A stretch of 11,997 nucleotides of DNA, taken from an uncultured Verrucomicrobiae bacterium. Lineage in GTDB: Bacteria; Verrucomicrobiota; Verrucomicrobiia; Verrucomicrobiales; Akkermansiaceae. Every line of letters starts with the position of its first letter. Position 1 is the first letter of the stretch. The notes beneath the pieces are model-generated. The model had not been told where the DNA came from. It was given only the letters and a program-made list of their open reading frames with translations, and searched no databases. The DNA lies in NCBI GenBank assembly GCA_937957985.1, contig CALGOH010000133.1, forward strand, positions 1 to 11,997, given 5' to 3'. Positions 1 through 7,210 of this stretch are shown here, piece by piece. The position numbers and the translations under genes were made by a program.

Positions 1-37
1 TTCAGCTTTTCAGCTTTTCAGCATTTCAGCTTTTACC
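1..37. repeat. 8-bp tandem repeat tract ending 5 nt before the kinase start codon
   Basis: Four octamers in register at 1-8, 9-16, 17-24 and 25-32: TTCAGCTT, TTCAGCTT, TTCAGCAT, TTCAGCTT. TTACC and then the ATG at 38 follow. The tract may continue upstream of the window. It occupies the place where a ribosome binding site would be, and no Shine-Dalgarno sequence is visible. It is one of five short tandem tracts with unrelated unit sequences in this window. Function unknown. Confidence 0.85.
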
Positions 38-1201
38 ATGAAGTCCGGCTTCCTCGAAAAGCTCCTCGCCCGGCTCGACCGCATCGACCCGGCCGAGGCG
101 CAGCAGCTCCTGTCCCGCCTGATCCGGGAAAAGGGCTTCCTCGAGCAGGTTTTCGAGGCGTTGCACGAGGGCGTGATCGTCATGGACGAGGACGGCCTCG
201 TGACCTTCGTCAACGGCGCCGCCCAGCGTTTTTTCGGCCTGCCGGATGACCTCATCGGCCAGCCGCTGGAAAAGCGGGTTCCCGGACTCGACTGGGCCGC
301 CATGGCAAGGCCCGGCAAGACCGTCTCACGCGACCTCGAGGTCTTCTACCCGGAGAACCGCTTCCTCAACTTCTACCTCGCCCCGATCAACTCGCCCCTC
401 GGCGGCGGCAACTTCGGATGGGTCATGCTCGTCCGCGACCAGACCCGCTCGCGCCGCGAGGCCGAGGTCCACCTGGAAAGCGAGCGCCTCAACGCGCTGA
501 CCCTGCTCGCCGCCGGCGTCGCCCACGAGATCGGCAACCCGCTCAACTCGCTCGACATCCATCTCCAGCTCATCGAGCGAAAGCTGCGCAAGCTGCCGCC
601 CGGCGACCGCGGCCCGCTCGAGGAACACGTTGATACCGCGCGCCGCGAAATCCAGCGCCTCGACACGATCCTACGCCAGTTTCTCGAAGCCATCCGCCCG
701 ACCACCCCCGATCGCGCCTCCTGCGACCTCCATCAGATCCTCCACGACACCCTCAAGCTGCTGGAGCCCGAGTTGTCCAACCGCGACATCAAGGTAGAGC
801 TCGACCTCGACCCCGGCTTTCCACGTCTCGATCTCGACGCGGCCCAGTTCCTGCAGGTCTTCTACAACCTCGTCCGCAACGCCTACCAGGCCATCCGCGG
901 CGCCGGCGGGCTGATCCGTGTCTCGACCGGCCACAACGACTACGAGTGTCGTATTTCGATCCGCGACAACGGCAGCGGCATCCCCCCTGAGCAGATGGGT
1001 TCGCTCTTCGAGCCCTACCGCACCACCAAGCAGGCCGGCCCCGGGCTCGGCCTGCTCATCGTTCGCCGCGTCGTCCGTGAACACGCCGGCGAGATCGAGA
1101 TCGAGTCCGAACCCGACGTCGGCACCACCATCCACATCCACCTCCCCCGCGGCCCCAAACCCGTGCGGCTCCTCGAAAGCAGCGTGATTGATATCGATTG
1201 A
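38..1201 (+). CDS. NtrB-like soluble PAS histidine kinase
   Basis: Sensor kinase of 387 aa, predicted to autophosphorylate on His and pass the phosphate to the NtrC-like regulator encoded next. An N-terminal helical stretch (1-40) leads into a PAS domain (about 36-135, starting FEALHEGVIVMDEDG). A HisKA dimerisation helix carries the H-box AHEIGNPLN, with His163. The HATPase_c domain shows the N-box NLVRNAYQAI (Asn281), G1 box DNGSGI (310-315) and G2 box GPGLGLL (about 334-340). I see no signal peptide or membrane segment, so it should sense an internal cue, as NtrB and AtoS-like cytosolic kinases do. The ATG at 38 directly follows an octamer repeat tract. The stop codon lies inside the first unit of another tandem repeat (1198-1212). 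The domain assignment is secure; the stimulus is not identifiable. Confidence 0.93.
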   Translation: MKSGFLEKLLARLDRIDPAEAQQLLSRLIREKGFLEQVFEALHEGVIVMDEDGLVTFVNGAAQRFFGLPDDLIGQPLEKRVPGLDWAAMARPGKTVSRDLEVFYPENRFLNFYLAPINSPLGGGNFGWVMLVRDQTRSRREAEVHLESERLNALTLLAAGVAHEIGNPLNSLDIHLQLIERKLRKLPPGDRGPLEEHVDTARREIQRLDTILRQFLEAIRPTTPDRASCDLHQILHDTLKLLEPELSNRDIKVELDLDPGFPRLDLDAAQFLQVFYNLVRNAYQAIRGAGGLIRVSTGHNDYECRISIRDNGSGIPPEQMGSLFEPYRTTKQAGPGLGLLIVRRVVREHAGEIEIESEPDVGTTIHIHLPRGPKPVRLLESSVIDID

Positions 1202-1227
1202 AGACGGAAGACTTGAAGACGGAAGAC
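1198..1227. repeat. Perfect 15-bp tandem duplication overlapping the kinase stop codon
   Basis: The unit TTGAAGACGGAAGAC occurs twice without a mismatch (1198-1212, 1213-1227) and decays into GAAAGATGAAG. The TGA stop of the kinase (1199-1201) is supplied by the repeat itself. The unit splits into 8+7 bp, both containing GAAGAC. It is the reverse complement of the heptamer tract at 1338-1375, so the two form the arms of a large inverted repeat around the spacer. Confidence 0.85.
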
Positions 1228-1300
1228 GAAAGATGAAGAGCCCGGAAAAACGTCCGCAGCCGATCCTTGCCGCCATGAGATTCACACCACTCCTAAAGTG

Positions 1301-1313
1301 TCGCCCTCGGCGA
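1301..1313. repeat. Small 3-nt-loop hairpin in the kinase-regulator spacer
   Basis: TCGCC-ctc-GGCGA is a perfect 5-bp stem with a 3-nt loop. It lies inside the large loop formed by the flanking inverted repeat. A 5-bp stem alone could arise by chance. It is listed because 3-nt-loop hairpins accompany the repeat tracts in other spacers here. Confidence 0.35.
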
Positions 1314-1337
1314 AACGCGACCGCATCGCCCGTTCCG

Positions 1338-1375
1338 GTCTTCCGTCTTCCGTCTTCCCGTCTTCTGTCTTTCCC
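1338..1375. repeat. Heptamer repeat tract abutting the regulator start codon
   Basis: Five GTCTTC-type units run in series: GTCTTCC (1338-1344), GTCTTCC (1345-1351), GTCTTCCC (1352-1359), GTCTTCT (1360-1366) and GTCTTTCCC (1367-1375). They end exactly at the ATG at 1376. They are complementary to the GAAGAC repeats at 1198-1227, with at least 13 perfect bp (1200-1212 with GTCTTCCGTCTTC). The mRNA leader could therefore fold into a long hairpin that sequesters the start region. No Shine-Dalgarno sequence is visible. Confidence 0.85.
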
Positions 1376-2732
<1,357 letters not shown>

Positions 2733-2740
<8 letters not shown>

Positions 2741-2759
2741 ATCCCCTCTCCAGAAATGA
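2733..2759 (+). CDS. Possible 8-codon coupling ORF
   Basis: ATG at 2733 follows AAGGAG (2723-2728) by 4 nt and encodes MPESPLQK. Its TGA stop (2757-2759) overlaps the ATG of the next gene (2756) as ATGA. The downstream membrane protein has no Shine-Dalgarno of its own, so this minute frame could bring ribosomes to it by translational coupling across the regulator stop. It rests only on signal placement. AAGGAG lies inside regulator codons and may be coincidental. Confidence 0.25.
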
Positions 2760-4588
2760 ACAAGTTTTTCGGCTCCTTCGACGGAGCGGTCCTTATCCGC
2801 CGCCTGCTGTTTTTCGCCATCCTCGGCGCGCTCGCCCTGGTCCACCTCTTCGTGCTTTTCCGCGGACTCGGCACGGAACAGGCGATGGACCAGGCCCAGA
2901 TCGCCCGCCAGGTCGCCCGTGGTGAAGGCCTGACCACCAAGTTCATCCGTCCCCTCGAACACCACCTCGCCGAAACCGAGGCCGAGGGCACCGTGCCGCT
3001 CGTCGGCCTGCGCGACACCTACCACTCGCCGCTCAATCCACTGGTGCTCGGGGCGGTGTTCAAGATCGTCGGCGCCGACAGCTTCGGTAGCTGGAAGATG
3101 GGCGAAAACGAACTCATCTATCCCCTCGACCGCGTCGTGGCCCTGGTATCGACGCTGTTTTTCCTGATGGCCATCGGCGTCAGCTACCTGCTCGTCAGCC
3201 GCATCTTCGACGCCAAGATCGCGGGCGTCACGGCGCTGCTGATGGTCCTCTGCGACCTGTTCTGGAAATTTTCCCAGAGCGGCCTGCCCCAGATGCTGCT
3301 GCTGCTGCTCTTCAGTTGCGGACTCTATTTCGCCTATCGGGCGGTCGAAGCCCAGGAAGAGGGGAACAACTCCATCGTCCAGCCGCTGATCGCGGCCATC
3401 TTCTTCGCGCTGATGGTGCTCACCCACTGGCTCACCGCCTGGATCTTCTTCGGCTACCTCATCTATGCGGCGATCGCCTTCCGCCCCCGCGGCATCGTCG
3501 CCCTTTCCTCGCTGGCCATCCTGTTCCTCGCCGTCCTGTTCCCGCTTGTCCGGATGGCGGATGTCACCGGCCAGCCCTTCGGCGTCGCCCGTTTCGTCTT
3601 CTACAACGGACTGTCGAACGGCTCCGAGGCGGCCATCATGCGGACCCTCGACCTCAGCTCCAACCCGCTGATCATCGACGGTCTGCTGCTCAAGATCCTC
3701 GGCACCACGCTCGTCCAGGCCACCGACCTCGTCCCTTTCCTCGGTGGCATCCTCGCCGCGCCGGTCTTCTTCATCGCCCTGCTCCATCCCTTCAAGCGTT
3801 CCTCGATCGCCCGCTTCCGCTGGATGATCGCGCTGATGTGGCTGTTCGCCGCCATCGGGATGGCGATCTTCGGCATCAACAGCTCCAACCAGCTCCATCC
3901 GAACCAGATCCACCTGCTTTTCGCGCCGGTCATGGCGGCCTACGGCCTCGCCTTCCTCTCGATCCTCTGGAGCCGGCTCGACTTCGTGGCCACCGCACCC
4001 TTCCTGCGCAACGCCCACTACATCGCGATCGTCGCCTTTTCCGCCGCCCCCATCCTGCTGACGTTGCCGAAGGAGGTCCGGATGTACATGCAGGTCTCCG
4101 ACAAGGGCGGCTGGCCCCAGTGGCCGCCCTACTACCCGCTCATCCTCAACAAGGGAATGGCCGACTGGGTCGAGAAGGATCCCCAGCAGCCCGAGATCGT
4201 CATCTCCGACCAGCCATGGGCGGTCGCCTGGTATGCCGACGCCTACAGCCTGTGGCTGCCGAAATCGAAGGACGACTTCCTTGCGCTCGACGCCAAGGCA
4301 TCGGACCTCGGCACCCGCTTCTCCGGAATCCTGATCACGCCGGAATCGAGGGACTCCGGCCCGAGCAGCAGCGTCGCCGCGGAATATGGCGACTTCGCCG
4401 CGCTGGTCCTCGACGGTCGCGTCGCCTCGATCACCGGGCCGACCGCCGCCCAGCCCGGATTCTCGATCTACGACAAGGCGGGAAGCATCGCGGAGATCTA
4501 CCGCCGCTTCCCCTACCGCACCCCGCTGCTGCGTCAGGAAATGGTCTACTACAGCGAAGGGCAGCTTCGTGACACCCGCCGCGACTGA
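2756..4588 (+). CDS. ArnT/PMT-like GT-C membrane glycosyltransferase (putative)
   Basis: 610 aa with about ten hydrophobic segments. The first is at 15-36 and others lie near 127-147, 156-170, 177-194, 207-241, 247-266, 325-343, 355-373, 384-405 and 420-437. A soluble C-terminal part of about 170 residues follows. The first outer loop carries MDQAQIARQVARGEG (Asp45), resembling the catalytic acidic 'DE..YA..AR..l.G.G' motif of GT-39/GT-83 enzymes. HSPLNPLVLGAVFKIVG (90-106) matches the 'hPPLyplllallf.lfG' element of that superfamily. Such enzymes move a sugar from a polyprenyl-phosphate carrier to lipid or protein at the outer face of the inner membrane. Donor and acceptor cannot be told here. 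The gene starts 15 nt after the regulator. Its stop shares one base with the xseB start (TGATG, 4586-4590), suggesting translational coupling. Confidence 0.7.
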   Translation: MNKFFGSFDGAVLIRRLLFFAILGALALVHLFVLFRGLGTEQAMDQAQIARQVARGEGLTTKFIRPLEHHLAETEAEGTVPLVGLRDTYHSPLNPLVLGAVFKIVGADSFGSWKMGENELIYPLDRVVALVSTLFFLMAIGVSYLLVSRIFDAKIAGVTALLMVLCDLFWKFSQSGLPQMLLLLLFSCGLYFAYRAVEAQEEGNNSIVQPLIAAIFFALMVLTHWLTAWIFFGYLIYAAIAFRPRGIVALSSLAILFLAVLFPLVRMADVTGQPFGVARFVFYNGLSNGSEAAIMRTLDLSSNPLIIDGLLLKILGTTLVQATDLVPFLGGILAAPVFFIALLHPFKRSSIARFRWMIALMWLFAAIGMAIFGINSSNQLHPNQIHLLFAPVMAAYGLAFLSILWSRLDFVATAPFLRNAHYIAIVAFSAAPILLTLPKEVRMYMQVSDKGGWPQWPPYYPLILNKGMADWVEKDPQQPEIVISDQPWAVAWYADAYSLWLPKSKDDFLALDAKASDLGTRFSGILITPESRDSGPSSSVAAEYGDFAALVLDGRVASITGPTAAQPGFSIYDKAGSIAEIYRRFPYRTPLLRQEMVYYSEGQLRDTRRD

Positions 4589-4905
4589 TGCCCCGCAAGA
4601 AATCCACCACCACGAAGGAAGAAGCGCCCGGTTTCGAGGAGGCGGTCGCGCGGCTCGACGAGATCGTCGCGGCGCTCGAGGAGGAATCGCTGCCGCTGGA
4701 GGAAATGGTCGAACGCTTTGAGGAGGGCACCAAGCTCCTCCGCCGCTGCGAGGACGTCCTCGGCGCCGCCCGCAAGCGGCTCAAGACGATCGCCTCCCGC
4801 AGTCCCGCAACGCCGTCCGATGACGAGGACGGAAAGCCCTTGACCCCCGCGGCCTCCGAAGACACGGACGAGCCCGAAGACGATGACGACATCCGCCTCT
4901 TCTGA
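4588..4905 (+). CDS. xseB: Exodeoxyribonuclease VII small subunit
   Basis: 105 aa. Residues about 15-68 match the XseB signature: GFEEAVARLDEIVAALEEE, then LPLEEMVERFEEGTKLLRRC and a further helix. XseB forms helical hairpins that assemble around the XseA catalytic subunit to degrade single-stranded DNA. The C-terminal 35 residues are an acidic, probably disordered tail (DDEDG, EDTDEPEDDDD), longer than in many XseB proteins. The start ATG overlaps the stop of the glycosyltransferase gene (TGATG), and the last 23 nt overlap the dxs start. xseB next to dxs is a common bacterial arrangement. XseA is not in this window. Confidence 0.9.
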   Translation: MPRKKSTTTKEEAPGFEEAVARLDEIVAALEEESLPLEEMVERFEEGTKLLRRCEDVLGAARKRLKTIASRSPATPSDDEDGKPLTPAASEDTDEPEDDDDIRLF

Positions 4906-6775
4906 GCCCCCGCACCTCGGCCCGCTGCTGTCCGGCATTCACTCGCCCGGGGACGTCAAGGCGCTCGGCGACGCGGATCTGCCGAGACTCGCCGAGGAGA
5001 TCCGCGAAGCGCTCATCACGAACCTGTCGAAGACCGGCGGACATCTCGGCCCGAACCTCGGCGTCGTCGAACTGACCATCGCCCTGCACCGCGTCTTCTC
5101 GACGCCCGCCGACAAGTTCGTCTTCGACGTCGCCCACCAGGGCTACGTCCACAAGATGCTCACCGGCCGCGCCGACCGCATCCACACGATCCGCCAGTAC
5201 GAGGGCCTCAACGGTTTCCTGCTGCGCACCGAGTCGGAGCACGACTGCTACGGCGCCGGCCACGCCGGCACCGCCCTCTCCGCCGCGCTGGGCATGGCCG
5301 CCGCCCGCGACCAGCTCAAGGAGGACTCGCACGTCGTCGCACTGGCCGGCGACGCCGCCTTCACCTGCGGCCCGACGCTCGAGGCACTCAACAACATCGC
5401 CGAGACCACCAAGAAGTTCATCGTCGTCCTCAACGACAACGAGTGGTCGATCGACAAGAACGTCGGCGCCATCGCGCGCTACTTCAACGCGCTCCAGACC
5501 CACTCAACCTACTCGTCGGTGCGCAACAAGGCCGCCGAATTCGTCGAGTGGATCGCCGGCAAGGCGGCCCGCAACCTGGCCCACAAGGTCGAGGAGAGCG
5601 CCAAGAACCTCCTTTTTCCCAACGTCCTCTTCGAGAAGTTCGGCATCCGCTACTTCGGCCCCATCGACGGCCACGACCTGCCGCTGCTGGTCAAGACCTT
5701 CGAATACCTGAAGAAGCTCAACGAACCGGTCGTCCTCCACATCATCACCGAGAAGGGACGCGGCTACAAACCGGCGCTGGAGAACCCCGGCAAGTTCCAC
5801 GGCCTCGGCGCCTACAAGATCGAGGACGGCTCGACCAACGGCGGCGGCAAGCCCTCCGCCTCCGAGATCTTCGGCCGCACCGTCACCGACCTCGCCAAGC
5901 AGGACGAGAAGATCGTCGCCATCACCCCCGCCATGCCCGGCGGCTCGAAGCTCGACATCTTCAAGGACGAAATCCCGGAGCGCTACTTCGACGTCGGCAT
6001 CGCCGAGGAACACGCCGCGCTCTTCGCCTGCGGACTCGCCACCCGCGGCATCCGGCCCTTCCTCGCGATCTACTCGACCTTCATGCAGCGGGCCTACGAC
6101 ATGATCCTGCACGACATCGCGCTGCAGAATCTCCCCGTGCGCCTGTGCATGGACCGCGGCGGCCTGTCCGGCGACGACGGCCCGACCCACCACGGCCTCT
6201 TCGACATCGGCTACCTGCGTCCCGTCCCCGGCATCATCCACATGCAGCCGAAGGACGAGGCCGAGTTCGTCGCCATGCTCAAATGGATGGCCGCCTACGA
6301 CGACGGCCCCACCGCCATCCGCTACCCCCGCGGCCCCATCGCCGGGACCCCGACCGACGGCCCCTGCGCCCCGATCGAGCTCGGCAAGGGCGAGCTGATT
6401 TCCGAAGGCACCGACGTCGCCCTGATCGGTCTCGGCACCATGTTTTCCATGGCCGTGGAAACGAAAGCCCGCCTCGGAGAGCGCGGCCTCTCCGTCTCGC
6501 TGGTCAACCCGCGCTTCATCAAGCCCCTCGACGGCGAACTCATCGAGAAGGTCGCCCGCAACGCGAAGGTCGTCTGCACCTTCGAGGACCATGTCCTCAC
6601 GAACGGCTTCGGCTGCGGCGTCATCGAGCACCTCCACGACGCCGGCATCCAGACCCCGGTCGAGCGCATCGGCTGGCCCGACGAGTTCATCGAGCACGGC
6701 AAGATCCCCATCCTCCGCGAAAAGCACGGCCTCACCGTCGAGAACGCCATCGCCAAGATCTCCCGCCACCTGTAG
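4883..6775 (+). CDS. dxs: 1-deoxy-D-xylulose-5-phosphate synthase (divergent clade)
   Basis: 630 aa, normal DXS length. It condenses pyruvate and glyceraldehyde 3-phosphate to DXP with thiamine diphosphate, the first MEP-pathway step. Catalytic features present: GGHLG (His54), DGHD (262-265), KGRGYKPA with FHG (His306), VGIAEEHA (Glu375), QRAYD (Arg403), GDDGPTHHG (Asp432, His436) and YPRG (Arg483). Several blocks differ from the usual consensus. GHAGTA replaces GHSSTS, GDAAFTCG replaces GDGAMTGG in the cofactor-binding region, and DRGGLSGDDG replaces DRAGLVGADG. These substitutions are consistent with a separate phylum-level lineage rather than decay, because the frame is intact and all catalytic residues are kept. 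The ATG at 4883 lies inside xseB. No later ATG precedes the conserved N-terminal helix, so I kept it. The stop is followed by a hairpin cluster. Confidence 0.93.
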   Translation: MTTSASSEPPHLGPLLSGIHSPGDVKALGDADLPRLAEEIREALITNLSKTGGHLGPNLGVVELTIALHRVFSTPADKFVFDVAHQGYVHKMLTGRADRIHTIRQYEGLNGFLLRTESEHDCYGAGHAGTALSAALGMAAARDQLKEDSHVVALAGDAAFTCGPTLEALNNIAETTKKFIVVLNDNEWSIDKNVGAIARYFNALQTHSTYSSVRNKAAEFVEWIAGKAARNLAHKVEESAKNLLFPNVLFEKFGIRYFGPIDGHDLPLLVKTFEYLKKLNEPVVLHIITEKGRGYKPALENPGKFHGLGAYKIEDGSTNGGGKPSASEIFGRTVTDLAKQDEKIVAITPAMPGGSKLDIFKDEIPERYFDVGIAEEHAALFACGLATRGIRPFLAIYSTFMQRAYDMILHDIALQNLPVRLCMDRGGLSGDDGPTHHGLFDIGYLRPVPGIIHMQPKDEAEFVAMLKWMAAYDDGPTAIRYPRGPIAGTPTDGPCAPIELGKGELISEGTDVALIGLGTMFSMAVETKARLGERGLSVSLVNPRFIKPLDGELIEKVARNAKVVCTFEDHVLTNGFGCGVIEHLHDAGIQTPVERIGWPDEFIEHGKIPILREKHGLTVENAIAKISRHL

Positions 6776-6795
6776 CTGCGGCGGCCCGCCGCAGC
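6775..6795. repeat. 9-bp hairpin directly after the dxs stop
   Basis: GCTGCGGCG-gcc-CGCCGCAGC is a perfect 9-bp stem with a 3-nt loop. It begins on the last base of the dxs stop codon. It could end transcription or protect the 3' end of the dxs mRNA, but no T-run follows, so a simple intrinsic terminator is not supported. It shares the core GCG-gcc-CGC with the hairpin at 6832-6852. Confidence 0.7.
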
Positions 6796-6831
6796 CTGCC
6801 CGCCCGTAGCCTTGGCGAAGGAGGGGCCGTT

Positions 6832-6852
6832 CGGGAAGCGGCCCGCTTCCCG
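6832..6852. repeat. Second 9-bp hairpin with the same core
   Basis: CGGGAAGCG-gcc-CGCTTCCCG is a perfect 9-bp stem. It has the same 3-nt loop and inner three pairs as the hairpin at 6775-6795, but different outer pairs. A smaller CCTT-ggcg-AAGG hairpin (810-821 of the 6000s) lies between them. The paired arrangement resembles REP/BIME-type units. Confidence 0.65.
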
Positions 6853-6862
6853 TCAACCAGAC

Positions 6863-6893
6863 CGGCCGCAGGCCGCAAACTCCCTTGGAGTTT
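6863..6893. terminator. Tandem small hairpins, possible terminator
   Basis: Two adjacent 3-nt-loop hairpins: CGGCC-gca-GGCCG (6863-6875) and AAACTCC-ctt-GGAGTTT (6877-6893). The second is a perfect 7-bp stem ending in TTT and followed by a T-rich run (CGGGTTTAAGATTTC). It is the best candidate terminator for the upstream gene cluster, although the T-run is interrupted. The first has the C-GCA-G triloop seen elsewhere in the window. Confidence 0.4.
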
Positions 6894-6897
6894 CGGG

Positions 6898-6918
6898 TTT
6901 AAGATTTCAAGTTTCCCC
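6898..6918. repeat. Heptamer tract abutting the small-ORF start codon
   Basis: Three in-phase heptamers, TTTAAGA (6898-6904), TTTCAAG (6905-6911) and TTTCCCC (6912-6918), end exactly at the ATG at 6919. The units are degenerate, so this is the weakest of the five tracts by itself. Position and period match the others. No Shine-Dalgarno is visible. Confidence 0.55.
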
Positions 6919-7149
6919 ATGCTCCACCTCGAGCGCCACGCCATCGAATGGATCGAGATCCGCGCCGGCAATGTCCGCGTCCGCAAGGGCGCACCCGGCG
7001 TCGGCCGCCTCCGGGAGATCCGCGAGCTGATCGCCGTCGAGCACTTCCCCACCCACACCGCCTTCTGGGTCACACGCTCCCGCCAGCTCCACTTCAAGCC
7101 CAACTTCCCCCACGAACTGCGTCAGGCCCTCCGAGACCTCATGCTCTGA
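6919..7149 (+). CDS. Hypothetical protein, 76 aa
   Basis: I do not recognise this protein. It begins MLHLERHAIEWIEIRAG and ends FPHELRQALRDLML. It is basic, with many Arg and His, no Cys, no signal peptide and no membrane segment. Alternating hydrophobic runs (AIEWIEIRAGNVRVRKG, ELIAVEHF, AFWVTRSRQLHF) suggest a small beta-rich fold closed by a C-terminal helix. Almost every codon ends in C or G, as in the neighbouring genes, which supports real coding. The ATG directly follows a heptamer repeat tract. It lies 61 nt before priA on the same strand and could be co-transcribed with it. An 82-aa frame on the opposite strand covers the same bases but lacks supporting features. Confidence 0.65.
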   Translation: MLHLERHAIEWIEIRAGNVRVRKGAPGVGRLREIRELIAVEHFPTHTAFWVTRSRQLHFKPNFPHELRQALRDLML

Positions 7150-7165
7150 GGGCATCCGGGTTCGT

Positions 7166-7205
7166 CATTCGAATTTGATCATTCGGCATTCGAGGCGCAG
7201 CCTCG
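7166..7205. repeat. Heptamer tract plus GCA-loop hairpin before priA
   Basis: Four in-phase 7-bp units, CATTCGA (7166-7172), ATTTGAT (7173-7179), CATTCGG (7180-7186) and CATTCGA (7187-7193), run into the perfect hairpin CGAGGC-gca-GCCTCG (7191-7205). Five bases later comes the GTG start of priA (7211). The same order, a CAYTCGG tract and then a hairpin centred on GCGCAGC, recurs inside priA at 7914-7958. Confidence 0.75.
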
Positions 7206-7210
7206 CTCCC

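Noticed and set aside
5443..7149. 568-aa + frame across dxs
   Set aside because: Its first part is Arg/Pro/His-rich shadow of dxs in another frame. Only the last 76 residues, from the ATG at 6919, look like a real gene.
6907..7155. 82-aa minus-strand frame opposite the small ORF
   Set aside because: Its composition is Glu/Asp/Gly/Ala-rich, as in other antisense shadows here, and the + frame has the host-like C/G-ending codons and an upstream tract typical of starts.
7175..7210. ATG start for priA at 7175
   Set aside because: It adds 12 residues translated from the heptamer tract and hairpin. The conserved PriA beginning (ARVLIDGPSELVFDY) fits the GTG at 7211.
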